The position numbers and the translations under genes were made by a program. A DNA stretch of 64,000 nt from Hyalella azteca (taxonomy: Eukaryota > Arthropoda > Malacostraca > Amphipoda > Hyalellidae). Positions 10,971-23,145 of the stretch are shown piece by piece; positions within the stretch are counted from its first letter, which is position 1; every line of letters begins with the position of its first letter. The DNA is taken from the NCBI RefSeq assembly GCF_000764305.2, contig NW_025935820.1:1-64000 (forward strand), given 5' to 3'. Under the pieces are notes generated by a model, which had not been told where the DNA came from, made no database searches, and saw nothing but the letters and a program-made list of their open reading frames with translations.

Positions 10971-13600
10971 AATACGTTATTTTTGTGTGCGTTTACTGGA
11001 TAAAATTTTCACATTGAATTGGCTCGATTTAATTGATTTAGCATACGATTGTAATTCACAAATATTAATGAAAGTTGAGTGTTATTCTTTTTTTATGTAC
11101 TAGAATCGCGTGCCTTTTTTTGTAGATTTACGAATGTACATTCATTTTCTTGACCTGTTGTTGAGCTAAAACTTTGGGCTCAAACTTGCATGTCCTCGGC
11201 GAATCCCTGAATTGTAAGCTCTGTTGTAATTCTAAATTCTATGTCGAAATAGAATAAATTTTCTAGAGCTTATGTGGACTCAATTACTAGAACAACTGGA
11301 AAACCTTTTTAGAAAAGATAATTCTATTTCAACTGTGACATCAAGATTTTTTTCCTGCATTATAAAATCTGCAAATATAAGAGGTAGCAGCAATTGCATC
11401 GATTGATCTCTACAATTTATCATCATTATTTTAGGTTCATAACGATGAATTATTTGAGCATGCGACAGCTGATCGTCATTTGTATTTTGTTCGGATTCAA
11501 GAAGGGTGGTTAATTCACGGTTGCCTGTCATAGACTGTAATTTAATTTTTGATTAAACATCGATTCTTTGCTGTTTTTTTTTATTTCCATTTGGTAAAAT
11601 GATCGTGCATGACATAAACAGAACACAAATTAAAGAAAATTTTCGGCAACGGAATAATAACATGAATAAGTATTTAAATTTTATTTATAATTGAACACAA
11701 TAAATAATTCTTATGTTATTTTCATCATTTCATCCATTCTTTCTATGAGTAACGGTATGAAATGGCTCTCATCTTCAACTTGCTGCGAAAATTCGTCATC
11801 CGAATTAATCAGATTTAAATGACCTCTTGTGTCATGAAAATAACATATTTAGGAAACTGTTCATAAGTTCTAAATTGTATACACATGCATTCTTTTGAAT
11901 AAATTATACGCAAATGTAATTGTTAACAATTAAGCTCACATTAAGAAATAAAACAATGTAACAAACTTTGGCGTTATAAGCGTTTTAATTACGCCACAAA
12001 TAAATGTTTTATTGTCATTTCAACGAAATTTCTGCATAACTCAAAGAACATGAATGATCAAAAATGGAAAATTTTTCAATCTTTACGCTTAGACGCTGAA
12101 CATTCGAAAAATTCGAAAACGAACGACCAATAATTGTACTGATATTTTTTCCTATTCAAGTTTTTTGAATGAAATGATATGGAATAAATAAATGCTTTAG
12201 AAGTTCGCATTCTTTATAGTAAATGCAGGAATTAGTAAATCAACTTTTTGTCGGAAAACAATGTCCTTCTGATTGCAAATTGTTCCACAGAAATCCCGTT
12301 TATCAGCAAATTTTAATAATTAAGTAATTTTTGATTACATGGAATAGAAATGAAATAGTGAATATATGAATATTTTAATTACACATGTACCTGCATTCTC
12401 GAATCTACTGTAAATAACATCTTAAGCTCATGATAATTATTAACAAAGAAATCTATGCATCTTAAAAATATAATGCAATAGCATGCATATCTGAGATTAC
12501 TCCTCTATATTATTATTATTGTATGGGAAAGTAATTGTTCCGAATTCAAATAAAAAAGCTAAGGCCAAAGAGAGCTTTCTATTCAATGTAGTTTTTGAGC
12601 TGCAGGAGAAACATTCCAAAAACAATTCACTTTCATAGAATTTAAAGGCATGGAATTAAACATGAATGAATATGAAAGCCAATGAATATTTGGCACCATG
12701 CCAAATATTTATTGATTTGTCCGGTTATTGTACAGGGATTTGAAATTTGAAACAATTCTCAGATAACTTTAAAATTTTAGCGTTGACATTGAGAAGAGAA
12801 CCTTACACAATGTGTTTATTTTCCACGAGTTAGCCAAAAAAATTGCTAGCCGATAGATCGCTGCACGATTGTTTATCAGAGATGAGGTACCTATTTATAA
12901 AATGCATATTTTTACATCATTTTTGTATAATTTCAACTCTTTAAATAAATTAAAAATATTATCAGTTTATTCACGTATAGTGTGTCTTCAAATAAAATAT
13001 CGAAAGCAACATGCTAAAATAAGTTAAGCGTCATTCAACTAAACAATTTATTTTCCGCTACTGTTCTGCTCAGTGTATTCATTATATACTTTTATTCGAG
13101 TGAATAATTATAATTACTGTTAATTTTATTCTGAAGTCTCATTTGGTTTCGAGCCCTCGATTTGGTGTTAGACGATGCTGCAGACTTTCAAATAACTACC
13201 CAGTAGTCATCTGACGTTGAAATAACGTTGATTACTCTTTGATTTCAGGTGAAATGCTGATCAATAACAATTAAACGTTAAATCAACGTCGAAATGTGAC
13301 CAATACTCGAAGAGACGTAGAACAACCCAATTACAACATTAAAGCAACGTCGATCACGCTACATTAAGTTTTAATCTATTTTCCAACATTGAACCAACGT
13401 TATTACAACAAAATTGTATATATCTTACTCCTCGATTCCGTCTTATCTCCGATGTTGAGTCGCATTTGTCGCCTCCTACTTCACAGATCAATTTACTTCA
13501 AGTGCGATAAATTTTTTTTTCATTCACGACAATGACGCAGGTACTTCAACAAGAACATAATTTACACAATAAACTCCTATGCGATAGTTAGTTCATCGTG
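10971..13600. other. Intergenic stretch between peptide genes 2 and 3
   Basis: No confident gene. Around 13200-13400 there is a degenerate series of GTTGAAATAACGTTGAT-like and CAACGTCGA-like motifs in alternating orientation, probably a decayed palindromic repeat. A minus-strand frame at 11280-11531 (83 codons) has ordinary-looking composition but no recognisable domain or splice support. Confidence 0.4.
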
Positions 13601-13603
13601 GGT

Positions 13604-13640
13604 TATATAAGACTGGTCACCGACATCAGGTCTCATAATA
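13604..13640 (+). promoter_or_regulatory. Core promoter of peptide gene 3 (TATA box)
   Basis: TATATAAG at 13604-13611 is followed by ACTGGTCACCGACATCAGGT, then CTCATAATA. TATA box, spacing and the AGGTCT(T/C)AT(G/A)ATA block match the promoter of peptide gene 2. The start codon at 13703 lies about 100 bases downstream, also as in gene 2. Confidence 0.65.
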
Positions 13641-13702
13641 GACACCACAGAGTCATTCCAAACATCTCTGTCGCAGTTTTCGAGCTTCGTGACACCTTAG
13701 TG

Positions 13703-14119
13703 ATGGAAAATTACTTAATCATTTTATTTCTTTTGGCTATGGGGTTTGATTCGCTCCTCGCGCAACCAGCAAACTATGGAAACAGAGAAATTATTTTCCC
13801 AAATGTTGCAAGTAGTAAAGTTCCCTCATTAACCAGTGAAAAAATTGATACGACGAGTCCTGAAGTTCATTTAACTGTATATGGAAATGTAACCGAAACA
13901 ATAAGCCTAGTTTCTAGCACTGGTAAAGAGAATGAAGAAAATGCTATAAATAGCCATTTTCGTGTGACTGAAAATAAAAACGAAATTGACACGACCGGCC
14001 TTCCTCCAGCAACTACAGAAATAACTACCATGACGAATCCAATAACTACAACTATGACGGCGGAAAGACTAAATTGGCTAAAACGAGTCTGGAGAAGAAT
14101 AAATAAATGGTTTGGCTAA
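13703..14119 (+). CDS. Peptide gene 3: secreted precursor with cationic Trp-rich C-terminal helix
   Basis: This is a 138-residue intronless frame. Residues 1-20 form a signal peptide (MENYLIILFLLAMGFDSLLA) with cleavage likely before Gln 21. A Ser/Thr-rich, mildly acidic pro-region of about 95 residues follows, with an Asn-Val-Thr glycosylation site and a Thr cluster (PPATTEITTMTNPITTTMT). The last 18 residues are a strongly basic amphipathic helix with three Trp, ending LKRVWRRINKWFG-stop. Net charge of that tail is about +5. Overall plan and the end Phe-Gly match peptide genes 1 and 2, but the sequence itself is very different. The start at 13703 is chosen because it begins the signal peptide and has an adequate context (GTGATGG). 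Role as an antimicrobial-type peptide precursor is an inference. Confidence 0.8.
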   Translation: MENYLIILFLLAMGFDSLLAQPANYGNREIIFPNVASSKVPSLTSEKIDTTSPEVHLTVYGNVTETISLVSSTGKENEENAINSHFRVTENKNEIDTTGLPPATTEITTMTNPITTTMTAERLNWLKRVWRRINKWFG

Positions 14120-14147
14120 AACGTTCTATAACTGGCACATTTGACAT

Positions 14148-14153
14148 AATAAA
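14148..14153 (+). terminator. Polyadenylation signal of peptide gene 3
   Basis: Canonical AATAAA only 29 bases after the stop codon, giving a very short 3' UTR. Confidence 0.55.
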
Positions 14154-15102
14154 CAGAGAAGGGTGAGAATATGGGGATTAATTTCACAGTAACAAAACTC
14201 TCCTGCCATTGGGTTAGTTGCAGATGAAAAACTATTAATTTCGTTTTTCATACAAATGGCATCAGTGTAAATTAAGATTATTATTATTATTATTATTCCA
14301 CGAAGAGATTGTCGTGGCGTCTCGTTCGGATAGAACTTCGAGGGCACGTTACAAGTGGCTAAAAAAGACACGAGAGGAATAAATAAGTATAAAGATGCAG
14401 AGTATCGACTGGTTTAAGATGACAAAACTGTTGTATCTCCAAGATGGAAAATGCCTCAATTGAGGTGCTGATTATTTCGATTATTTCCATATTATATTAG
14501 TTGAAAAATATTATCAGCTTATTATATATTTGGCTCGACACTTGCTTGAAGAGCCAGCACAGTCTTGCTAGCGACTCAAGTCATATAAATAAGATGTATA
14601 CGTGCACCTGTACTTCGAGAATATCTTTCAACGGATAATAGAATTAATGTAGGCACAACTCTATCCTTTTTTCTTGTACATAACAATATATTTGGAATTA
14701 TTTGTTCTTCCTTTACCCCAAATTTATCAGATGTGGCTCTCTCGAATGGAACAAACAGATACGACAATTCTTTAAAGTGAATAGTTGATTTAAATAATTC
14801 AGTACAATATTGCTAATCAATCGATTTTCAGATTAACGGTTGAAACAATGTATCCATCAATTTAATTTTTTCTTTGTCATTAAGACTACTCAGAGAAAAG
14901 CAGGGCTTACGAAGAAGTGATTCCCCATTGAATCTTTAAAGTATTCGACTCTAATTGAATATTGAGCACTTGTATTCCATCAATCTATGTATGAGAAAAC
15001 TACAAAAATATAACCATTTACCTTCAATTTTTTTAAAATCTACGAGATGTTTGTTCTCAGAATGCGCCAAAGATTTCAAAGGCGAACTTGAAATTAAGAG
15101 CT

Positions 15103-15247
15103 GGGCCTATACTTTTAAAAAAAGTTAAGAGATCGTAAGTCCATCAGCCAATCATTGACGGCCTTTCTAGCTAAATCCACCAATCATAGACAAGAAAATA
15201 GTGCGTAAGTACTTGCGTTCACTTAGCGAATTTGGAAAGTATGGCCC
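15103..15247. mobile_element. MITE family 1, copy a
   Basis: About 145 bp with inverted ends (GGGCCTATACTTTTAAA against TTTGGAAAGTATGGCCCC). It shares most of its interior with 27537-27670, including AGCCAATCATTGACGGCCTT and AATCCACCAATCATAGACAA. The size and terminal inverted repeats fit a non-autonomous DNA transposon. I could not define target-site duplications. Confidence 0.7.
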
Positions 15248-17395
15248 CTCAATTGTAGAAATGATTTTATAGCTATAAAGTAACGCAATGATCTGATAAC
15301 TTTCATTGTAAACAATTACATTCAATATTTGCAATTTTAACGGCAAAGGAAATATATATGGCAATATTCCAAGTGTTACCTGTAAAGAATTTTACTGAAC
15401 ATACTTCTCCCGTATACATAAGGTTGGGACCTTTTAGGTAGGACCAGAGTTAATGAGCTCAGACAAAATTCATTTTTAACCAAACTTGACCGATATTGTT
15501 CAGCAATTTGGTGTGTTATCATTTACTTATGTTATGATCCCTTTATTGCTTGTTAACCTTGGCCATTTTCTCTACATTGTTTATAAATTTGAATAACCTC
15601 AATGCGTGTTCAAATTGTTCATTCATTGTTTTCAGAAACCGTTACAATCCACAACGTGTTAACATTCTGAACAATTCCCCGAACAAAAGGCCATATTCTT
15701 TATAGTACCTATAAACCTTAATTTTTACTGACAAAACAAAAGGTGACAAATAGACAAAACAGGAGCAGTAGATAAGCGTAAATATAATAAACCGGATAGG
15801 CAGCAAGTACATTCAGGCAAAGAAGTACAGGATGCGTAATTATACTGTAAGTAATTAAACTATTACAATTAACTTCAGAGGCTGACAACTGAATTTATGG
15901 ACAATATGTGCAGAATAAGATACAAGGTATTTTAATGATAAATTAAATCAATGCACACCTTCAAAAATATTGCCGTTGGCGGTTTTCAGAATTAGCCTTA
16001 ACTGATAGCTTTAACGGCCTTTCACTGATCATTTAAATTAAAGACAGATCAAGAACTTAAGGTCGTCCCAACCCCAAGAAAGTTGTTAGTAAAAGAGCCA
16101 GTGCCCAACTTATGATAATCTTTAAGACAAGATGTGAACCGAGTACGGACATCGTAACCGAAGGAAGTTGGAGCTGGTTCACGTATCAGGCAATAGACTT
16201 GCAGCAAGCATGGTAGAAAAAATAAACGCTTCCAAAGGCCATAATGTGCCGAACAAGACCAAGAGATGAAAATTCATGCATTAGCTAATTGACACAGGCC
16301 CTTTAGATACGAATTCAATGGTGTTAGCAGAAAGATATCACAAACGAGGCGAGGTTTCCGACATTCAACATGAACATTCAAGATATAGAATCACGTATTT
16401 TCTTCCCTAATTTCAATTACATCAATCTACACTTAATTTTCTTAGTCGCTACTACATTAACATGGAAAAATGTCTTATATACTTTTGTGTTGAAAATTTT
16501 ACAATATCTCAAATCAAGTCATTCAGGTTATTTTAATGATATCTACCATCGTCCAATGCGAGTGTGTGTGAATATATGGTGCTGTTGAAAATTTTGATTC
16601 CTAATCGAATAATTTAGTCTGTATTAACCAAGGGAAAAAGGCATATGTATTTCAGTACAATTTATTCATCACATGGTAGTTGATTTCATGAACGCAGATA
16701 TTACAACTGAAACTAGTAGCTTAATTCTCATTCATTTGTACAGTTTTCAATAGCGTACGAATTGTTAGCCGACACGCTATAAAGCTTCTTCACTGTATTA
16801 TTTAATGTTTGAAAGTTTAATATAGCATTCAAATAAACACGAACATAACAATTCCATCGCTTCGTGTGATGGTCTCGATGATTCGGAAATTCGACGACGA
16901 TCTATCATCCATGATTCAACCTGATTCAACTTTCTTGTAGGAATTGAACTACAGACATTCGTCGCGTAATCAATTTCATACATAAAGTCTTCATATAACT
17001 TGAAAAGTGAGAGCTGCAAGATTTTCTGTATTTTTTTCGAGCTTATCAATTTTCAAATCATGAGAAATTTCTTTTAATAATTAAATGTTTATGTAACGAT
17101 TTCAATTTTATTACACAATAAAATCATTCTATAGTGGAAATATCACTTCTAAAAATAATTTTTTGCATTCTGGGAGCTTCCAGAAAAAAATTTTGGGAGC
17201 TTCCAGAGTGCGAAATGGAAAGAGAGCTGATATCAATTTGACGTTGTGCAGAACCTGTTTACCAAACAGGACAAAATACGGTCACAATGCTGCACTAGTT
17301 GCATGACTAACATACAATTAAGGTGCCCTAATCTAGGCTTTAAACTATTCACAAGCTCTGTAAAACAACGTTGTTCGTGGAAAGTCGGTGCTAGG

Positions 17396-17690
17396 CCTAG
17401 TATTAGTTGACAACAATACAGATATAAAACTAACACCAGAACGTCGTTTGTTCATAAAGATATACATGTAAAACTAACACTAGACCTATCTCAAGTTAAT
17501 AACTATACGGAAGTGTAATGGACGATAGACTCAGCATTAGTTACTATAACGATATAGATGTGAAAATAACGCTATATCTAGCATTAGTTAAAAATTATAT
17601 AGGTGTAAAACTACCGCTATACCTAGCATTGGTTAATAATGTTATAGGTGTAAGCAAACGCTAGACCTAGCATTAGGTAATAACGATTTG
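17396..17690. repeat. Degenerate minisatellite, about 55-bp unit
   Basis: About five to six units of the pattern CTAGCATTAGTTAATAA, then ATATAGGTGTAAAACTAACGC. The units are substantially diverged. Confidence 0.65.
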
Positions 17691-18074
17691 GATGTATTAT
17701 CAAAGATGAATCTATACATCGTATTTTGCCAACTCACTTGCTAGAGGTGACATTTCATTCAGTGGTACTTTTCACTCTGAGCTTGCGAGGCTCATTATAG
17801 ATCAAGAAGACAACAACGTAACCAATTTCACCGAACTGTAAGAAGCGTGTTGTCACTTAATTCATAAGTCAATGTTTCTGCTTGAAGTTAAAAAAAAGCA
17901 ATAAAAAGACAAGTCAAACTCGAATTTAGCAGGTTACACCAGAAAAATCTCAATGAGTCGATAAAAAATTCGTTTTATCTCACCAACCGTGTGCTTACGT
18001 AATAAACTGGTGGTATATCAAAGAAATTTCGATTATACACCTCACTTAATTGCAATTACCTACACAGCTAATGT

Positions 18075-18245
18075 NGAAGAACGCCGGGCTCTGCTGGTCT
18101 CTGTATGAGAAGAACAACGTGCTCTGCTGCTCTCTGTATGAGAAGAACAACGTGCTCTGCTGCTCTCTGTATGAGAAGAACGCCGTGCTCTGCTGCTCTC
18201 TGTATGAGAAGAACGCATGGGTCTGCTGCTCTCTGTACAGGAAGT
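18075..18245. repeat. 33-bp minisatellite adjoining an assembly N
   Basis: Five copies of a unit built on GAAGAAC, GTGCTCTGCTGCTCTC and TGTATGA. Position 18075 is an unresolved base directly at the array edge, so the true copy number is probably larger. The open frames across it on both strands are a by-product of the 33-bp period. Confidence 0.85.
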
Positions 18246-19434
18246 GGCAAGGTAGTTGACTAATTCCGATTGAAAAGTGTTTACAAAAATATTGAATCAG
18301 TCACCCTTGACCTTCAATTGGAGCTTCAGAAGTATGAGCTAATATTTCAATTATAATCTAATTTAAAATGTAAACATTTCACATTTGTGCCAAACTTCAG
18401 CTATACCGAGTGAAATCTAGTTTGCTATACGATCATTTTTAGTTATATCGAGTTTTCCTACACCTCAAGTCTTTTTCGAATTAGTGAAATGAGACCATGT
18501 GGCCATCAGCAGGGTCAGTCTTCGGCAAGGCACGGACGAAGGTGGTGGCACGTTGCCTTAGCTCCGGTGCTGCTTGACTAGAAAGTTTAAACCTCGACAA
18601 GAGAAGTTGAGAGCTAAAGCCTCATTATTGTCTCTCATATCATGCATTCAAAGCTCAGGTTCAGGAACGTTATGAACGCTACTCTATCTTTGGGTTCAAT
18701 CAGTTAACGGGTTTTAGTGGTACAAATGCACCAGATATTAAAAGGGACTAGTGTGATGAACAGGCTGGTAGTTAAAATGAACTAATGTGATAAAAATGCT
18801 AGTAAATAATTTTAGTTAGGAAAAATTTTAACTTTTTAATATCATGCCATGATTCCAGGATTGATTCAATTGAGATATTTATAACGACATGAGTAACTGA
18901 ACGTTATGTTCTATTACAATTCTTTGTAGGTAAAAAACTATACACCGAAAATTCGAATTCGTAACTATATGTTCGATACGCATTCTATCTCATCATTAAC
19001 GGGGGTTTTCTGCACTTGAATTACCTGCATGTTAATTTTCACGTCATTCATTTGGGAATTTCAAAACTGGGAACAGAAAACCTTGTATTTGTGTGTTTTG
19101 AATGAATTAAAATATAACACACGGTTTCCTTGTAATTACAGACTTGAAATATAGATTACAATTCTCCAAGATTTTATTATAAATATTACACATATTTTTA
19201 TTATAATAAAAATAATTTATCATTAACTTCCAAATATCTTCGAAGGATTCGCATCACGAAAAGCCATCATCTCAAAGTTAATAATCAGTGCCCATTCTCA
19301 AGCCACGTTCCCTAACAACATCGAGCTCAAGAAAAGACAAGTTCAATACTTCTTTAGAACAATATTGCCGCGGCTATTCTGACATCAGTGGTGAAGTTTC
19401 CGTTTTTATGTTGAAATATTGGATATCAATCAAA

Positions 19435-20829
19435 ATGGAGTGTTCACTTGGTAAATTGTTGAAGATATTTGTGCTTGCGTTGTCACTCAGTCTCTGTTAC
19501 TGGACTTGTAGAAATTTTGGGTCAAGTTCAAAAGTTTCTAGAAAGATTGACCCTCATGAACAAAATACACGATTTCGTTCCGAAATGGCTTATTCAAACC
19601 ACAATTTGAACGAACGTCATGGTGCTATAAAACTTCATTCACTCTCCTTTTATGATGGGAAATTTGGCTCACAATCAAATGAAATGTTTCCTGAGTCGTG
19701 CTTGGTTCTGTTGCTGTCGTCGGAAATTAAATTCGACAGCCCACGCTTCAGAAAGTTTTTAGTTCCTCAAAGATGGTCGCTCGAAAACAACGCTGTTTAT
19801 CTCGCCAATCAGGAATTACTCCGGGGAAAAATTCCATATCAGAACAAAGCTCATAAAAATTCAGTTGAGCTTTGTGGGAAAAATTATGCTTTGTGTCGCG
19901 TGCATAAAAATGGAAATCAGGTAATTGCAAACTTTGGAACGATTTCCATAGTAAATCTATGCGAGAAATACTTAAAAAACAACTATAAAAGTAGTGAAGT
20001 AAAGAATGAGAATATTTTAACGAAGATCATGAAACTCATTAATGAGTTTCCAACAAGGGATAAAAACTATTTTCGCATTCAAATTATTCCCCGATCATTG
20101 GAAGATGCAAAGAAATTATGGAAAATGGAATTTAAAAATTATTGTTCTGCAAACGAATCCACAAACATTTTTCCTCAATCAAAATTATGCGTAATCAGAA
20201 AAGGAATATACGTTGCGTCCATCGCGACAGATGAATGTGTATGCCTGAAGTTTTTTCAAAAACAAATGGGGTCACAAAATTCAATGACAACTACCAAGGA
20301 CATTCCAACTCGAAGAGCCTCCAAAAGTCCTTCTGATAAAACAACGCATTTTCACGTCGTAGCTTTACTGAAGATTTCCAGTAAATGTGCAAGAAATTTT
20401 CCCCGAAGTCTGAATGACAGTCACGAGGAAATTCATGTTTTATTGCCCGAGACTTTGAATGCCAATGAGACGCTGTCTCGAGATGCTACCGTCAAATCCT
20501 TGAACATAAAACGTGATCATTATAACAGTTTGAGTAGCTCATCTGCCAGTCGAATGCATCTTGATATGCAGGCTTTATTACTTCAGACATGGAAATGCAT
20601 TTCGTCTTTATGGGCTAGTTTGTGCCAACGATTGAGCTTTTTGAAGTTCCAGGGATGGATTCGACTGTCGGAAAGTGCAGATCACGGAAATATGTCGCTT
20701 GAAAGCAACGATAAATCATCCAATACCCGGCAAATAAACGTTCACAAATGTAAACGCCCAGGTTTTCACGCTGGCGAGTGCAAAAGACGACGTCGAGATG
20801 CCGAAATCTCTCCTTCTTTTAGCAAGTGA
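19435..20829 (+). CDS. Secreted or type II membrane protein of unknown family
   Basis: A 464-residue single open frame from the ATG at 19435 (context CAAAATGG). An in-frame ATG nine codons upstream at 19408 is an alternative. Residues about 8-25 form a hydrophobic segment (KIFVLALSLSLCYWTC) that is a signal peptide or signal anchor. The rest is polar, with about a dozen scattered Cys and N-glycosylation motifs (NES, NDS, NET, NMS), consistent with a luminal or extracellular protein. The C-terminus is very basic (CKRPGFHAGECKRRRR), followed by ten residues and a stop. The RRRR run could be a furin-type site. I recognise no domain. A strong donor (AA|GTGAGT) overlaps the stop, and an acceptor at 21165-21167 precedes ATGA. 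Splicing would also yield Lys-stop, so both transcript forms encode the same protein. Confidence 0.65.
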   Translation: MECSLGKLLKIFVLALSLSLCYWTCRNFGSSSKVSRKIDPHEQNTRFRSEMAYSNHNLNERHGAIKLHSLSFYDGKFGSQSNEMFPESCLVLLLSSEIKFDSPRFRKFLVPQRWSLENNAVYLANQELLRGKIPYQNKAHKNSVELCGKNYALCRVHKNGNQVIANFGTISIVNLCEKYLKNNYKSSEVKNENILTKIMKLINEFPTRDKNYFRIQIIPRSLEDAKKLWKMEFKNYCSANESTNIFPQSKLCVIRKGIYVASIATDECVCLKFFQKQMGSQNSMTTTKDIPTRRASKSPSDKTTHFHVVALLKISSKCARNFPRSLNDSHEEIHVLLPETLNANETLSRDATVKSLNIKRDHYNSLSSSSASRMHLDMQALLLQTWKCISSLWASLCQRLSFLKFQGWIRLSESADHGNMSLESNDKSSNTRQINVHKCKRPGFHAGECKRRRRDAEISPSFSK

Positions 20830-21658
20830 GTCTCCAAATAATAGTTAACCTTAACAATTCCATTCATTCTTATTAACTTATTCAAACCGTTATAAGACAG
20901 ACTTTTTTGTTAACAGATGACAGCATAGTTAATGAAAGTGTGAGAACCCAAAAAATATTAGTGGGATTAATCATTTGGCATGACTGTGAATGAAAAGAAT
21001 GTATGATTTACGTATCAGATCAGTTTGAGTCAGTTTCCCCAATATCATTCCCCATGATCAGTTTGAGTTAGAATAATAAATATTTAGCCCATGTAAATTT
21101 CAAACAATCAAACCCATGCATGTAATTAACAGTCAGATGCCTGAATGTTTTTGAATAATTTTTCCAGATGAATGACGACGAATCTTCCATTGCGATAACC
21201 AAGAATTCATTTTTCGATTTTAGTCCCTCATCTTCCTGGAGTGGCAAAACGATGTTCAGGTGTCTACTTTCGATCGCAATAGCCGATTCATTTTATTTCC
21301 AATTTTGCAAATGTTTCCGAGACCATTCTCTCCGGAATCTCGATTTGAAATTTATCAAGGATGATCATCGCTTACATGAGCATCGCAGTCGAATCTCCTG
21401 ACGACATCCGAGTTTCTGTCGATTCCTTTAGGTACTCCGCTTAATTTGACGTTAACGAGCCACTGGAGCTGAACCAAACATGTTATGAGTCAAGGCTTCA
21501 GAAGCGGAGCGTTAGTTTTCTTAACAGCCTAACTGACTCTTATTAACATCAGATCGTTGGTTACAAAGTAAGGTAGGAGTAAAAATTGAAATTCGAATGA
21601 ATCACTGAAAATTCCTTATAGCATGTATCCGGAGTAATTATAGGTAAAATGAAATAAA
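20825..21658 (+). other. Likely 3' UTR intron and terminal exon of the 19.4-kb gene
   Basis: Donor GTGAGT at 20827, acceptor TTTTTTCCAG ending at 21167, and polyadenylation signal AATAAA at 21653-21658. An earlier AATAAA at 21075-21080 would serve an unspliced transcript. A 77-codon frame starts with ATG exactly at 21168, but it has no recognisable content and is probably UTR. Confidence 0.4.
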
Positions 21659-23016
21659 ATATTGATTTATTACCCAATTGGCCTCAATATTGGCCCGTTT
21701 AAATGAAGAGATCAATATGCCCCATCAAATGGCATTCGTGATTCCGGGGATAAGTGATAGTAGCGAAGAAATCATTACATTTACTGGTGATGGCGCTCCT
21801 CTATCATGGGTATCCATCTTTTCAAAAGCGGTTATGTATGATGGGATGATAATAGTATCGTGCCTTGAGCGCTATTGTGATTTTTGCTGCTCAGTCGTAA
21901 TTCATTCACGAACATAACACGCGATTAAACGTTTCAAACAAATTTATCTACCGGCAAAGTAACGGATCTGCCGAGCTTGATAATTACTCCCGTGAAGAAG
22001 ACATCGAACAAGTAATTTTGTGTCTTGATGTGAATAAAAAAAACATCTGAGGAAATATTATTTGTGTTTCGAATTTTACTGTTTACGGAATTTCCGTTCC
22101 CGAGTCCTTTTCTTCACTTTGGACGTGTTAGCCCTTTGCTGCATTTAGCCTTCGGTCTATGGTATTCGAATAATCAGTTAATTGCATCATCCAAACAGTT
22201 TTCTACTCGTGAGCTGGTGTGAGCTTGGTATAACCAATGAAATTTTCATTATATAAAACACAATTAGACTCTGCACATAACCGAATTTTGGCCCTTCCCC
22301 GCGATTATTCTTGTTTTTATAACCTACTTAAATCTAATCGATTTGCCTATGAAATTCTACACAATTTTGGAAGTTGAACGCATTTAGCTGTCGTTGGGCG
22401 CAGCACTTGGCAAGTTTCACGATTGTTGAGGCTAAATCCTGAACAATACGCCAGTTCTTCTTTCAGAAGTTGAAAGAGTCACTAATTCCACGAGGAACTT
22501 TTTGATTCCAAAAGTACATCTGTGAGGCCCGTAACAGAAGCGTAGGGCCTAAATAAGGTTATGAAAGCCTTAATCAAAATCCAGGTTTGGAATACATATC
22601 ATTTATGCTCTACAGATCTTTACTTAAACTTTTATTTACTCATCGAACAGCGAAATCTCATTCAAGCAGGCATTTACTACTCTTGAACATAGTGTTTTGA
22701 CAGTCAGAGTAAAAAATGTAGTTTTTAACAACGCAACTTTTCGATCAGAGCTAGTTTTCTTCGTATAAGGTATCAACTCGATTGAAAAATGCAGTAATTA
22801 TTTATGGATAGTTGAATGCATCGTTAAAATTGTCAACAGGGATAGCTTAATGAGCTTTTGCATTTAGTAGCGATATAGCAATAATAAAATGAAAGAGAGT
22901 GCCATTAAGCCCGCACAACGAAAGAAGCAGCAATCATTTCCAGCTAAGTAATCCTACACGGAATCCCTCATAATCCGAACACAAAGTGTGATACCAGCAT
23001 TCACCGCAATTCATCA

Positions 23017-23145
23017 GGGACCGTACTTTGAAAAATAGTTACAAGTTCGCACTTCCGTCAGCCAATAACTGATGGCTTTACCATCTTAATCCACCAATCG
23101 CAGACTAGAACCCGAACGCTACGTGTACTTATATATAGGTGAGCT
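23017..23145. mobile_element. MITE family 1, diverged copy c
   Basis: It resembles the copies at 15103 and 27537 (GGGACCGTACTTTGAAAAAT, then GTCAGCCAATAACTGATGGC, then AATCCACCAATCGCAGAC). The 3' end is not clear. Confidence 0.45.

Larger units (their letters stand above)
14154..19407. other. Gene-less stretch between peptide gene 3 and the 19.4-kb gene
   Basis: No supportable gene. It contains a MITE copy (15103-15247), a degenerate minisatellite (17396-17690) and a 33-bp minisatellite beside an assembly N (18075-18245). Confidence 0.45.

Noticed and set aside
11280..11531. Minus-strand 83-codon frame between peptide genes 2 and 3
   Set aside because: Composition is plausible, but there is no start context, signal peptide or partner exon.
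18050..18259. Cys-rich repeat protein SLYEKNNVLCC on the + strand
   Set aside because: The 33-bp period keeps both strands open, it runs through an unresolved base, and there is no gene context.
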